Source: a virus. Taken from it: a DNA stretch of 26,307 nucleotides. Both the position numbers and the translations under genes were made by a program. Positions 8,124 through 15,290 of the stretch are shown piece after piece. Below the pieces are notes generated by a model. The model did no database searches, had not been told where the DNA came from, and saw only the letters and a program-made list of their open reading frames with translations. The stretch's first letter is position 1. Each line of letters begins with the position of its first letter. The stretch is taken from IMG/VR virus record IMGVR_UViG_3300036766_000092, positions 1-26,307 of that record. One strand, 5' to 3'.

Positions 8124-8976
8124 ACAGGCCCACCCTGCGCCGGTTGTTGATGGCGGTCTGCTGGGGCCACGGCAGGTCACGGAAATATTTTGTGTTGGAC
8201 TCACCCACGCCCAGAGTCTCAAGTCCAATGCGGTCACGCTCACGGAACAGCAAGCCGCTGAGATACACAAAGACTTCAAACAGGTCACTGGGCAGCACCG
8301 CAAAGCCTGCGGTGTAGGTCAGAAAATATGAGCCATATCCGTCACGCCAGGGGATGCTGTCCAGCCAGAGGGAGTCACCATCCGGCATGATGGCAATGTT
8401 GGCGTTGCCCAGTTGGACATCCTTCATGGAGCCCACGGTCAGCGCGGTGGTGTTGTTGGTGGCGCTGATGATGGACTGCACTGGGTGGTGCCGTGGCATG
8501 ATGCGCTTGGTAAAAGATTTTGTTGCCAGCACTTCATCAGTGAACTGCGGCACGCCACAGGTGCCGGGCTCAATGGGGCACCCCGTCCACTCTGAAATAA
8601 ATCGCAGGGATGAGTCTGCCACTGAGTTAAGGTAGTCCACCGTGCAGGCCTTGAGCTGGTCATAGGGCAGGCGCTTCATCAGGTCAAGTGCATTGGGCAG
8701 CGATGAGATAAACATGGTGACCAGCAGCACCGAGATGGGCCCGGCCACTGGGGTTGCGGTGACCGAAAAAGAGTAGGTGCCACACGCCGCAGTGATGACT
8801 CCACTGAGTTTCCCAGTCACAGGGTCAATGACAAGTCCAGCCGGGGGCGGGGTGATGTCTGGGTCAAGGGTAAACACGCGCACCGGGGCCACCGAATACT
8901 GGACTCCCGCAGGGGCATAATCCATCCCAGTCCTGCCGGGTGGTGGGTTGGTGGGGCCAGTGATTGAGGGGGGCAT
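8116..8976 (-). CDS. Head-tail connector with N-terminal Ig-like domain
   Basis: A 286-aa protein. Residues about 25-95 resemble a putative Ig (He_PIG/cadherin-like) domain, with PAGLVIDPVTGKLSG followed by GTYSFSVTATPV, the usual pattern of these surface domains. The remainder looks like the gp6-type head-tail connector: helical SLPNALDLMKRLPYDQLK, a beta-rich middle, and a C-terminus with YTAGFAVLPSDLFEVFVYL and a final basic NNRRRVGLYV. Connector proteins are usually about 100-200 aa, so the Ig part is an addition. It probably protrudes at the neck or decorates the capsid vertex. The start overlaps the upstream stop as TGATG. Confidence 0.7.
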   Translation of the reverse strand: MPPSITGPTNPPPGRTGMDYAPAGVQYSVAPVRVFTLDPDITPPPAGLVIDPVTGKLSGVITAACGTYSFSVTATPVAGPISVLLVTMFISSLPNALDLMKRLPYDQLKACTVDYLNSVADSSLRFISEWTGCPIEPGTCGVPQFTDEVLATKSFTKRIMPRHHPVQSIISATNNTTALTVGSMKDVQLGNANIAIMPDGDSLWLDSIPWRDGYGSYFLTYTAGFAVLPSDLFEVFVYLSGLLFRERDRIGLETLGVGESNTKYFRDLPWPQQTAINNRRRVGLYV

Positions 8977-9290
8977 CAGCGCTGCTTTTTATTTTTCTTT
9001 GAGTGCTGGAACAGGCCCGCCACCCCACGGGGCTCATTTTGAACCATCGCCGGGGCGGGCTCAGGCTCTGGGGTGCTGGCAGAGTCCATCGCCGGGTCTG
9101 GATTTTGAACCATCTGGGGTGCCGGGTCGAGGATGTCGCGCTCACCCTCATTGCTGGCCCCACGGTGCAGGAGGGCAATGGCCACTGGAGTGCTCACCCA
9201 TTCCGGCTGGCCATCAGTGAAGATCACGCCCTCCATCCCAACATTGATGCTGGTGATGTGGCTGGGTGGTCTGATCAGGTGTTGCTTCAT
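8976..9290 (-). CDS. Small head protein of unknown function
   Basis: A 104-aa protein between the major capsid and connector genes. I chose MKQHLIRPPSHITSINVG as the start, with AGGA nine bases upstream. An alternative ATG at 9317 is the first codon of a dispersed 12-mer. Residues 1-45 have the look of a short beta domain (HITSINVGMEGVIFTDGQPE). The rest is a Pro/Glu/Ala-rich linker with a basic tail ending KKNKKQR. The linker carries two exact 12-mer copies, each read as MVQN in an Ala/Pro context (APQMVQNPDP, APAMVQNEPR). Genes here often encode decoration or head-completion proteins, but I see nothing specific. Confidence 0.65.
   Translation of the reverse strand: MKQHLIRPPSHITSINVGMEGVIFTDGQPEWVSTPVAIALLHRGASNEGERDILDPAPQMVQNPDPAMDSASTPEPEPAPAMVQNEPRGVAGLFQHSKKNKKQR
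9036..9047 (-). repeat. Dispersed 12-mer ATGGTTCAAAAT, exact
   Basis: In the MVQN frame in the C-terminal linker of the 104-aa gene, 66 bp from the next copy. Confidence 0.92.
9102..9113 (-). repeat. Dispersed 12-mer ATGGTTCAAAAT, exact
   Basis: The second copy in the linker of the 104-aa gene, also in the MVQN frame. Three exact copies fall within 282 bp here, the densest cluster in the window. Confidence 0.92.
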
Positions 9291-9305
9291 GTGTGGTGTC
9301 CTGTG

Positions 9306-9317
9306 ATTTTGAACCAT
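9306..9317 (-). repeat. Dispersed 12-mer ATGGTTCAAAAT, exact, intergenic
   Basis: Non-coding copy in the 82-bp gap after the major capsid gene. It lies about eight bases downstream, in the transcript, of an 11-bp perfect hairpin and just before the AGGA of the next gene. Confidence 0.92.
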
Positions 9318-9325
9318 TTGGCGGG

Positions 9326-9357
9326 ACTGGGGCAGGTGCGTGGAATCCTGCCCCAGT
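9326..9357 (-). terminator. Strong hairpin after the major capsid gene
   Basis: ACTGGGGCAGG (9326-9336) pairs perfectly with CCTGCCCCAGT (9347-9357) around a 10-base loop. It lies 15 bases past the capsid stop codon. No T-run follows on the transcribed strand, so it is not a textbook intrinsic terminator. It could be a partial terminator or an mRNA-stabilising hairpin that separates the abundant capsid message from the genes that follow. A 12-mer copy lies just downstream. Confidence 0.6.
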
Positions 9358-9372
9358 GGGGTGCACCCAGAC

Positions 9373-10920
9373 TCAGGTGGTGAATCCGACAATCTCCGCG
9401 CACGCACGGGGCCAAGTCAGGATGGTGGCACCAATGGAGCTGATGCCCCACGGGCCGGGCTCAGCCACATCCTCGGTCTTGGCGAAGAACACCTGCCGCG
9501 CTTGCTCATTGAAAAAGTGGGTCAGGTTGGTGCCGGTGTTGTTGTTTTCGTAGGGCAGGTCTGCGGTGTAGAAGATCATCTTGCCCTTGGGCTGGAGCGG
9601 GTGGATGACCACATCCAGCACATCGCGGGAATACTGGTTTTTGATCTGCTCCACAACCACGCCAGCGGCCACGCGGGCACCAGCGCCCGCATCCACATTG
9701 ACACGGTAGTTTTGGGCAGTGCTGGTGGTCAGCAGGGCACTGATGCTCTGCCAGTCCTGCGAGTTGACAAACACGCACTTGGGTGAGACACCGCGCACGC
9801 GGAACAGGAACTCCAGCACATTCTCAATCTGAGAGATGCCAGAGCCACCCGTGGTGGTGGTCAGCGGGGTGGCGTTGAGGGCCAGCACATAGCCCGGCAC
9901 TTCCGGGTCAAGCGCAATCTGGGACTCAAGCCCGTCATAGCCCACGGTCTTGCCGCTGGAGCCAAACTGGCTGGCATTGACGGTGGGGGCCAGCGGTGCG
10001 GCAGAGATGGTGAAGCCGTTGAACAGCAGGTTGGTGGCGGTGAACGCAGGCGCAAACGCCAGCCCCACCAGAAAGTCACTCACGCCGTCATTGAGATAGA
10101 TGGCGTAGCCCCACGCAGAGGCCACATTGCCCCAAGAGATTGCGATGGAGCCAGTGGGGCCAACAACCGCCACACCAGCAGAGACGGTGGCGATGGTTTC
10201 AGAGGGGCGGGCACCGGCAGCAAGCACCGGCAGATCACCCACAGCCTGAGCCGCAGCAAAGCGCCGCTGGCCCCAGTAGTTGAGGGCTGACACCTTGACA
10301 TCATAGGTGCCGGTGGCGAGGGTGCCGCCTGATGCTGACGGGGTGGCCACAATGCCGCTGGGGTTGGCAATGGTGCCCCTGCGGGAGAACAGGAAGTGCT
10401 GCTCCTGCAAGATTTTGTGCTCCGCGATGCTGGCGATGGTCTGCTGTGCGTAAGCACGCAGAGCCCCCGACAACTGAGCCAGCTCACGGGAGACTTTCTT
10501 CTCATTCATGATCTTGCTGAAGAATTTTTCCCGGCTGAGGGTGGTGGTGCTGAAGGTTGCGCCACGGCCAGTCTGGGTGTCGCTGGCCTCCAGCGCAATG
10601 CCGTCAAGGTTGGTGGCGTTGATGTCGGTGATGGCGCGGTATTTCCGGCTGTCACCAACCTGCCCGCCAGTCATCCCGATCAGGCCCATGTTGAGTGCGG
10701 GGGTCTGGATGGGATAGACATGCTTGACCAGCGTGTCAAGATTAATTTCCTCCAAGTTGCTGGACAGCGTGGTGGTGCCGCTGGTGTCCAGTGACTTGGT
10801 GATCGCGTTGGTGAGTGCGCCTTTGACCAGATCAGGATTGCCACGCGCTCCTGCATTTTTCAGCAGCGTGTCAAAGTCCTGAATCTGGGCAACATCGCGC
10901 AAAAGTGCGCCTCTGCTCAT
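9373..10920 (-). CDS. Major capsid protein (HK97-fold) with inserted domain
   Basis: A 515-aa protein forming the icosahedral shell. The N-terminal 180 residues carry an arm, then LDTLVKHVYPIQTPALNMGL, the E-loop-like region, and a long helical part (SRELAQLSGALRAYAQQTIA). The C-terminal part from about residue 320 (LESQIALDPEVPGYVLALNA; NVLEFLFRVRGVSPKCVFVN) fits the P- and A-domains. Residues about 195-310 look like an inserted fibronectin-III-like domain: ATGTYDVKVSALNYWGQRRF, then SIAISWGNVASAWGYAIYLN. The start has CACACCGGAGAATCACC upstream, the same leader as the tail tube gene. It follows the protease and scaffold genes, as expected for a head operon. Confidence 0.87.
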   Translation of the reverse strand: MSRGALLRDVAQIQDFDTLLKNAGARGNPDLVKGALTNAITKSLDTSGTTTLSSNLEEINLDTLVKHVYPIQTPALNMGLIGMTGGQVGDSRKYRAITDINATNLDGIALEASDTQTGRGATFSTTTLSREKFFSKIMNEKKVSRELAQLSGALRAYAQQTIASIAEHKILQEQHFLFSRRGTIANPSGIVATPSASGGTLATGTYDVKVSALNYWGQRRFAAAQAVGDLPVLAAGARPSETIATVSAGVAVVGPTGSIAISWGNVASAWGYAIYLNDGVSDFLVGLAFAPAFTATNLLFNGFTISAAPLAPTVNASQFGSSGKTVGYDGLESQIALDPEVPGYVLALNATPLTTTTGGSGISQIENVLEFLFRVRGVSPKCVFVNSQDWQSISALLTTSTAQNYRVNVDAGAGARVAAGVVVEQIKNQYSRDVLDVVIHPLQPKGKMIFYTADLPYENNNTGTNLTHFFNEQARQVFFAKTEDVAEPGPWGISSIGATILTWPRACAEIVGFTT

Positions 10921-10977
10921 GGTGATTCTCCGGTGTGTTGATGATCAAATTTCAGTGGGTTGCCGTTGTTTTTTGAA

Positions 10978-11997
10978 TCAGCGCCGCTTGCCCATGGCCT
11001 TGCCAATGATGCCCTCAAACGCAGATGACAGCACGCTGCGGCTGACTGCATCGCGGTCACGCGGCTGCATGTTTTTGATGATCTGGTCGGGGTCTTCAAG
11101 TCCATCAGTCATGGCTGACATGAACCGTGCGGGGGCGTTGGCGTAGTCGGGCTGCGCTTCCACCTTTGCCAGTCTTGTCTCCATTGACTTGATGATTTTG
11201 TTGGCCTCTGCCAGAGCCTTGGTCATTTCAATGTTGTCACCCTCTTTGGTGACGCTGGTGCCATCAGCCGGGGCGGTCTTCACCGCAGTGCCGTCAGCGG
11301 GGGCGGTCTTGGTCATCTCCACGCTGTCACCCTCTTTGGCCACGCCCTCATGGAGCGCCGCCGCTTTCAGGTGATACGCTTTTTCAGCGGAGCCCTCAGC
11401 GTGCTCCTCAGCCATGGCCTTGTGCTCAGCAGCGGCCTGCTCATGCAGGTTGTTGCCGCCACCGGGGGCCACGCCAACACCGGCTGCGCCGCCGCCACCA
11501 GCACCAGCAGCTTCACCTCCGCCGCCAGCGGCAGGGGGTGAGGCAATCCCACCGGGGCCACCGCCGCCAATGGGGGGGCCAACAGGGGGCGGCCCAAGCG
11601 CCTTTTCAGCGGGAGGGCCAGCAGGCTTGACGGCCTCGCTGGGATTGAGCGGTGACTCTTGGCCCAGCCCTTTGTCAGCCGGGGGCGGGACAGCGGGGGC
11701 CTCATCACCGTCAGGCTCAGCGTGGACAGCCGCGCCAGTGGCGGTGTCAGCGACATGCTCAGCCAGCACCTGCTCCAGCAGCTCAACTTCAGCCAGCACA
11801 TCAGCCAAGATTGCCGCCTGATCTTCAGGTGCCGCTTTCTCCTCGGTGCCTGCGCCGCCAATGTCCTTGATGGCCTTGCAATGCTCCAGCGCGGCCTTGG
11901 CCATCTGGGATGAGTCACCGGCATGGTAGGAGCTGGAGGCATATTTTGCCTTCATCTCACTGCGTGCCTTGTCATGGGATTCTCTGTTTGCATTCAT
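10978..11997 (-). CDS. Probable scaffolding / capsid-assembly protein
   Basis: A 339-aa low-complexity protein encoded immediately before the major capsid gene, where scaffolds are usually found. The N-terminus (HDKARSEMKAKYASSSYHAG) and a central block (LHEQAAAEHKAMAEEHAEGS) are charged, helical and partly coiled-coil. Between them is a long Pro/Gly/Ala linker. Around residues 220-260 there is an internal repeat, KEGDSVEMTK...TAPADGT...KEGDNIEMTK. The C-terminal 80 residues are helical and basic, ending IIGKAMGKRR, like the capsid-binding tails of scaffolds. The start has AGGAG nine bases upstream. The scaffold role is inferred from position and composition. It could also be a minor head protein. 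Confidence 0.6.
   Translation of the reverse strand: MNANRESHDKARSEMKAKYASSSYHAGDSSQMAKAALEHCKAIKDIGGAGTEEKAAPEDQAAILADVLAEVELLEQVLAEHVADTATGAAVHAEPDGDEAPAVPPPADKGLGQESPLNPSEAVKPAGPPAEKALGPPPVGPPIGGGGPGGIASPPAAGGGGEAAGAGGGGAAGVGVAPGGGNNLHEQAAAEHKAMAEEHAEGSAEKAYHLKAAALHEGVAKEGDSVEMTKTAPADGTAVKTAPADGTSVTKEGDNIEMTKALAEANKIIKSMETRLAKVEAQPDYANAPARFMSAMTDGLEDPDQIIKNMQPRDRDAVSRSVLSSAFEGIIGKAMGKRR
11221..11340 (-). repeat. Imperfect nested tandem repeat in the scaffold-like gene
   Basis: Two 30-bp units at 11221-11250 and 11311-11340 share the segment encoding KEGD(S/N)(V/I)EMTK. Between them lie two copies of a shorter unit encoding TAPADGT. The result is an A-B-B-A arrangement within one reading frame, probably from slippage or unequal recombination. 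Confidence 0.75.
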
Positions 11998-12035
11998 GTG
12001 GTTGCTCCTGATGGCCTGTGGCCTGTGGTTGGTGA

Positions 12036-12839
12036 TTATTTTTTGTGAAATGCGTCACGATAGTGTGCCTGCGCTGCGGTGCGGTGTGATTCTGCCGCCT
12101 GATGGTGTGCCCGTCCCTGAGATTCACCCTTGCCGCCACGGATGTTGTCAAAGTTGGAGTGTGCGGCCTCACGGTGCGCCTTCTCTGCGTTCATGTGTTG
12201 GTTGTATGCCTCAGCGCTGAGCCGCTTCTGGTCATCCCTGTTTGATGAATTTCTTGCAGCGGTTGTTGCCGCGTTAGCTTTTTCAGATGCCGTCCGCGCT
12301 GCGTTGGTTGCCGCGCCCGCACTCTCATGCTTGGCCGCTGCATCCCTGCGCCCGGTTGCCGCAGTGTCCTTGCCGGATTGCCGCCGCGTCAGCTCTTGCT
12401 GATAAGTTGATGCCTCATCAGCTTTGCGGCCAGCATAGGCCCCATTGCCGGGGATGGTGTCGGCAGAGCGGGCTGCATTGCGTGCATCTGTGATGGAGCT
12501 GCGCAGGGCCTCATCTGACATCTGGTGCGCCCTCTCCTCCCAGTTTTTGAAGTCACCAGCGGTGGCGTGCTCACTGGTGCGGCCAACCTGCGGGCCCTCA
12601 TCATGGTGCCCAGAGCCGCCGCTGGGGTGAGCACCACTGCCTGCCGCATATCGGCCAGAGCCCTTGCCACCCTTGGCCACGCTGGGAATCAAGGATTTTG
12701 AACCCTCGCCAGCGGGGGGCTTGCCGGGCTCAATGCCCCAGCCAGCGGCGGGGTCAACGGGGCCCTTGCCCTGAGCCTCCCGCATTTCCGGGCTGTCAAC
12801 TTCAGCTTGGTTGAATTCAGATTCAGCGTAGGTGGTCAT
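12036..12839 (-). CDS. Low-complexity head-region protein with GGxGSGRY motif
   Basis: A 267-aa protein between the protease fusion and the scaffold-like gene. The N-terminal 55 residues are disordered. Then comes SKSLIPSVAKGGKGSGRYAA, a Gly-rich motif closely matching one in the upstream protease protein. Residues 95-267 are Ala/His/Glu-rich and strongly helical, with repeated patterns such as HHQAAESHRTAAQAHYRDAF, probably coiled coil. The function is unknown. Its location and the shared motif suggest a capsid-internal or assembly protein. The motif encoding GSKS is a one-mismatch copy of the dispersed 12-mer. The start ATG has AAGAGA at Shine-Dalgarno distance. Confidence 0.6.
   Translation of the reverse strand: MTTYAESEFNQAEVDSPEMREAQGKGPVDPAAGWGIEPGKPPAGEGSKSLIPSVAKGGKGSGRYAAGSGAHPSGGSGHHDEGPQVGRTSEHATAGDFKNWEERAHQMSDEALRSSITDARNAARSADTIPGNGAYAGRKADEASTYQQELTRRQSGKDTAATGRRDAAAKHESAGAATNAARTASEKANAATTAARNSSNRDDQKRLSAEAYNQHMNAEKAHREAAHSNFDNIRGGKGESQGRAHHQAAESHRTAAQAHYRDAFHKK
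12695..12706 (-). repeat. Dispersed 12-mer, near copy (AGGGTTCAAAAT)
   Basis: One mismatch at position 2; the core GGTTCAAAAT is intact. It is in the GSK frame (EGSKS) immediately before the SLIP-GSGRY module. Confidence 0.6.
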
Positions 12840-12848
12840 GTGTGTCTC

Positions 12849-14468
12849 TTAAAAGCGCCCCTTGAATGTGCCGTTGGTCACGCGGTGAAAAATTTTCATC
12901 ACATGGGAATCATACACCTTGCCAGAGCGGATGCCGCCAATGGTTTCAGCCACAAACTCATGGCCATCGCTGGTGGCATACCAACTGACATGCCGGGCGA
13001 TGTGTTCCTTCTCCTCTGGTGTGATGCGCTGCCTGCCCATGCCCCTCCAGCCCTGCGGGTCAGCCCGCCAGTGTGCCTCATGGCCCAGCTCATGCGCCAT
13101 CGGGTTGCCCTGTGCCCAGAATCCAGAGGCCAGCGCCTTATCCCTTTCGGCAATATACGCCCGTGGGCCATACTTGCCGTTGGCAACAATGTGACTGTCT
13201 GGGCCCATCTTCTGGTGAAAGTGCGCCTGAGCAGCTTTGCCAAAGCCACGCGGCATCTTGCCTGAGCTGAATCCACCGGGGGGAATTGGGTCACCGTTGG
13301 CCATGGCGGTGGCGATGGCCCGGTCTGCATCAGCACGGACATGCGGGGCCACATTCTCTGTCAGCTTGTGGGCAGCGTCCAGATGCTCTTGGGTGGGCTG
13401 CTTGCTGGGCAGTGAGCCACCAGCAGGGTCTGCGGGCCCCAGTCCTGCTGGCACTGGGCTGCTGACACCACCGGGGATGATTGATGGCTCCCGCGTGCCG
13501 GGGGCCGGTGCGTTGACAGGTGGTGATGGCGCAGGAGTAGGCTCTGGGGGCGGTGGCGGTGCCGGTGGGGGCGCTGGGGCGGGAGTTGGGGCTGGAGTTG
13601 GTGCCGGTGGCTTGGGGGTCTTCCCAGCCTCTGCATCGCGCTTGGCACGCCGCGCCGCTGATCTGCCGGGCCTGCCGCCTGAGCCGGGTGGGTAGCGGCC
13701 TGAGCCAGCGCCGCCGTGCTCAATCGCAACTTCAGGGACAAGGGACTTGAAGACCATCTGGCCTTGATTTTGAACCATTCCCACATGCTGGGGGACAAGG
13801 GACTTGGTGACCGGCTTGGGGGGTGATGAGATGGCCCCGGCTGCGCCGCCCTTGACCACCTGCGCAACTCTGGGGATGAGCATGGCCCCGCCAACATTTT
13901 TGAAGATGCCAAAGCTGGCCACGGCAGCGCTCAGGGACTTGGCCACTGCGTGCTGAATCTTGCCAACTTCACTGGGGGCATATGCGGCATCCATGGGGCG
14001 GGTGAACGCCACATGCTCGAAGTTGCCGCTGAGCAAGTAGCGTGTGGCACCGCCAGCCTGCGGGTCATAGCGCAGCTCTGTCACAGGCTTTTGATTGAGC
14101 CCAATGGAGCACTGGGCCTCATAGCCCTTGCCAACTTGGCTGATGACCATGCCTGTCAGCGGGTGCTGGGTGTCCAGCCAGAAGTCCACATACAGCTCAC
14201 GCCCTGCGGGTGTGCTGACAATTTCGCCGTCAAATGAGTTGCCCATGGGGAATGAGCTGTGATGATTTTCCAGCAGCATCACCTTGCCAGAGCGGGCCTG
14301 CTCAAGCATTGAGTCAAGCAAGTCATCAGCAATCCGGTCACCAACCTGATCACGCTGGGTGCCGCTGACATGCAGGCGAATTGTCGGGGCCCCGTCATGC
14401 GGGGTGGACTTTGTGATCTTGCCTGACGGGCAGGCAATCAGAGTGATGCGCATGTCGGGGGAAATCAT
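12849..14468 (-). CDS. Prohead protease fused to an HExxH zincin-like domain
   Basis: A 539-aa protein with two apparent protease domains. Residues 1-175 resemble HK97-type (S78-like) prohead proteases: ENHHSSFPMG supplies a candidate His70 and EAQCSIGL a candidate Ser121, and the block ends near LSGNFEHVAFTRP. These proteases process scaffold and capsid proteins inside the prohead. Residues 215-370 are a disordered linker with KSLVP twice, HGGAGSGRYPPGSG and a long Pro/Ala tract. The C-terminal domain has MAHELGHEAH (His459, Glu460, His463) and, 41-45 residues on, EFVAET (Glu504 and Glu508), a layout like gluzincin or anthrax-lethal-factor-type metallopeptidases. Its substrate is unknown. 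The start ATG overlaps a small upstream ORF as ATGA; ATG at 14453 is an alternative. Neither has a strong ribosome-binding site. Confidence 0.75.
   Translation of the reverse strand: MISPDMRITLIACPSGKITKSTPHDGAPTIRLHVSGTQRDQVGDRIADDLLDSMLEQARSGKVMLLENHHSSFPMGNSFDGEIVSTPAGRELYVDFWLDTQHPLTGMVISQVGKGYEAQCSIGLNQKPVTELRYDPQAGGATRYLLSGNFEHVAFTRPMDAAYAPSEVGKIQHAVAKSLSAAVASFGIFKNVGGAMLIPRVAQVVKGGAAGAISSPPKPVTKSLVPQHVGMVQNQGQMVFKSLVPEVAIEHGGAGSGRYPPGSGGRPGRSAARRAKRDAEAGKTPKPPAPTPAPTPAPAPPPAPPPPPEPTPAPSPPVNAPAPGTREPSIIPGGVSSPVPAGLGPADPAGGSLPSKQPTQEHLDAAHKLTENVAPHVRADADRAIATAMANGDPIPPGGFSSGKMPRGFGKAAQAHFHQKMGPDSHIVANGKYGPRAYIAERDKALASGFWAQGNPMAHELGHEAHWRADPQGWRGMGRQRITPEEKEHIARHVSWYATSDGHEFVAETIGGIRSGKVYDSHVMKIFHRVTNGTFKGRF
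13735..13806 (-). repeat. 15-bp direct repeats flanking a 12-mer copy
   Basis: GGGACAAGGGACTTG on the plus strand occurs at 13735-13749 and 13792-13806, 57 bp (19 codons) apart and in frame. Each copy encodes KSLVP. The 12-mer at 13767-13778 sits between them. This could be the scar of a short tandem duplication. Confidence 0.85.
13767..13778 (-). repeat. Dispersed 12-mer ATGGTTCAAAAT, exact
   Basis: MVQN frame in the linker of the protease-zincin fusion, between the two KSLVP direct repeats. Confidence 0.92.
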
Positions 14469-14698
14469 AGCATGATCATCAGAGCACCACTACCTGTAGT
14501 GGCATCGGCACGCGCACCACTACCGGTAGTGCCACTACAGGTAGTGGCATTGGTCACCACCCCCTGCATCTTGCGTCTTGACAGAGTTGCTGGACAGGAG
14601 CCACAATTCTCATCTGGGCTGGGCCGGGGCGCGGGGCCGGTGAACCGGCTGACGGCATCAGGCATCAGGCGGGTGGATGGGTGGTCACTCAGTGTCAT
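14465..14698 (-). CDS. Small ORF with palindrome-encoded TTGSGA repeats
   Basis: A 77-codon ORF, MTLSDHPSTRLMPDAV..., filling what would otherwise be a 216-bp gap between the MuF-like and protease genes. Its ATG overlaps the end of the MuF-like gene by 14 bases, and its TGA overlaps the protease ATG as ATGA. That overlap fits the gene-coupling style of this genome and is the main reason to believe it. The C-terminal third is Thr/Gly/Ser repeats (TTGSGA), which result from three DNA palindromes. It has a CGSC motif but no recognisable domain. The alternative is a non-coding structured spacer. Confidence 0.45.
   Translation of the reverse strand: MTLSDHPSTRLMPDAVSRFTGPAPRPSPDENCGSCPATLSRRKMQGVVTNATTCSGTTGSGARADATTGSGALMIML
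14487..14548. repeat. Three-palindrome array CCACTACnnGTAGTGG
   Basis: Three related dyads: 14487-14502 (centre CT), 14518-14531 (a perfect 14-bp palindrome, centre CGG/CCG region) and 14531-14548 (8-bp arms, centre AG). Their centres are 30 and 15 bp apart. The first and third are also inverted copies of one another, so a 16-bp stem could form between them. The array lies about 20-80 bp before the protease start codon. It could be an operator cluster for a dimeric repressor, an RNA structure controlling protease translation, or a recombination site. Confidence 0.85.
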
Positions 14699-15290
14699 CA
14701 CCAAAGTCATCCTCCAGATCACTGCCCACATCGGACTCGAGCCCGTCTGGGTCACCCTCACCGGCCTCCTCATCGCCCTCATATGCTTCAGGGTAGCAGC
14801 GGCAGTTGGGGTGCTGCACGGGATTGTCCATGAAGTCACTGATGTCCATGATCTCACCGTCCAGCTCGAGGCACTCATCACAGGCATCCAGTGCCGCCAT
14901 CCAGCGGATTTTGTCCCAGCCATTGCTGCCCAGCTTGGCCGCTATGGAGCTGTTCATCAGGTTGGCTGTCTCGGTGCGGGCAATGCGCAGCGCACGCATC
15001 GCGCCAAACTCAGGGAACAGCAGCTCCTGCAAGTCACTGACCTTGCGTGTGTCACCGGCCATGGCCATCCACTCATTGACCAGCTCAGCCACCTTTGACC
15101 GGGCCTCTGGGGAACTGATGGTCATGTCCTGCAACTGCTTGGCCTGCAATCTGGCAGTGCGCCGCAGCGATTGCTCAACATCCTCTGGCAGCTCTGCCAT
15201 GGGCACTTCACCGCTCATCTCATCAGCAAAGTCCATGCCCTCCCTGATGGCATCATAGTAATACTGCTCCAGCAGCAGGTCAGCGGGCAT
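14685..15290 (-). CDS. MuF-like minor head protein
   Basis: A 201-aa protein of the phage Mu gpF / SPP1 gp7 family, minor capsid proteins that act with the portal during head assembly and DNA ejection. The family signature is clear: ARTETAN (about residues 104-110), then WMAALDACDECLELDG with a CxxC pair (C137, C140), then HPNCRC (H160, C163, C165), which probably completes a metal site. The C-terminus is very acidic. I chose the ATG at 15290 (MPADLLLEQYYY) because it overlaps the upstream stop as TGATG and has GGTGAG upstream. A 12-residue extension is possible but would overlap the previous gene. No toxin domain is attached. Confidence 0.88.
   Translation of the reverse strand: MPADLLLEQYYYDAIREGMDFADEMSGEVPMAELPEDVEQSLRRTARLQAKQLQDMTISSPEARSKVAELVNEWMAMAGDTRKVSDLQELLFPEFGAMRALRIARTETANLMNSSIAAKLGSNGWDKIRWMAALDACDECLELDGEIMDISDFMDNPVQHPNCRCYPEAYEGDEEAGEGDPDGLESDVGSDLEDDFGDDTE

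Noticed and set aside
9036-9047. Reading the repeat as a conserved MVQN peptide tag
   Set aside because: Other exact copies are in WFK or GSK frames or are intergenic, so the peptide is not the conserved unit.
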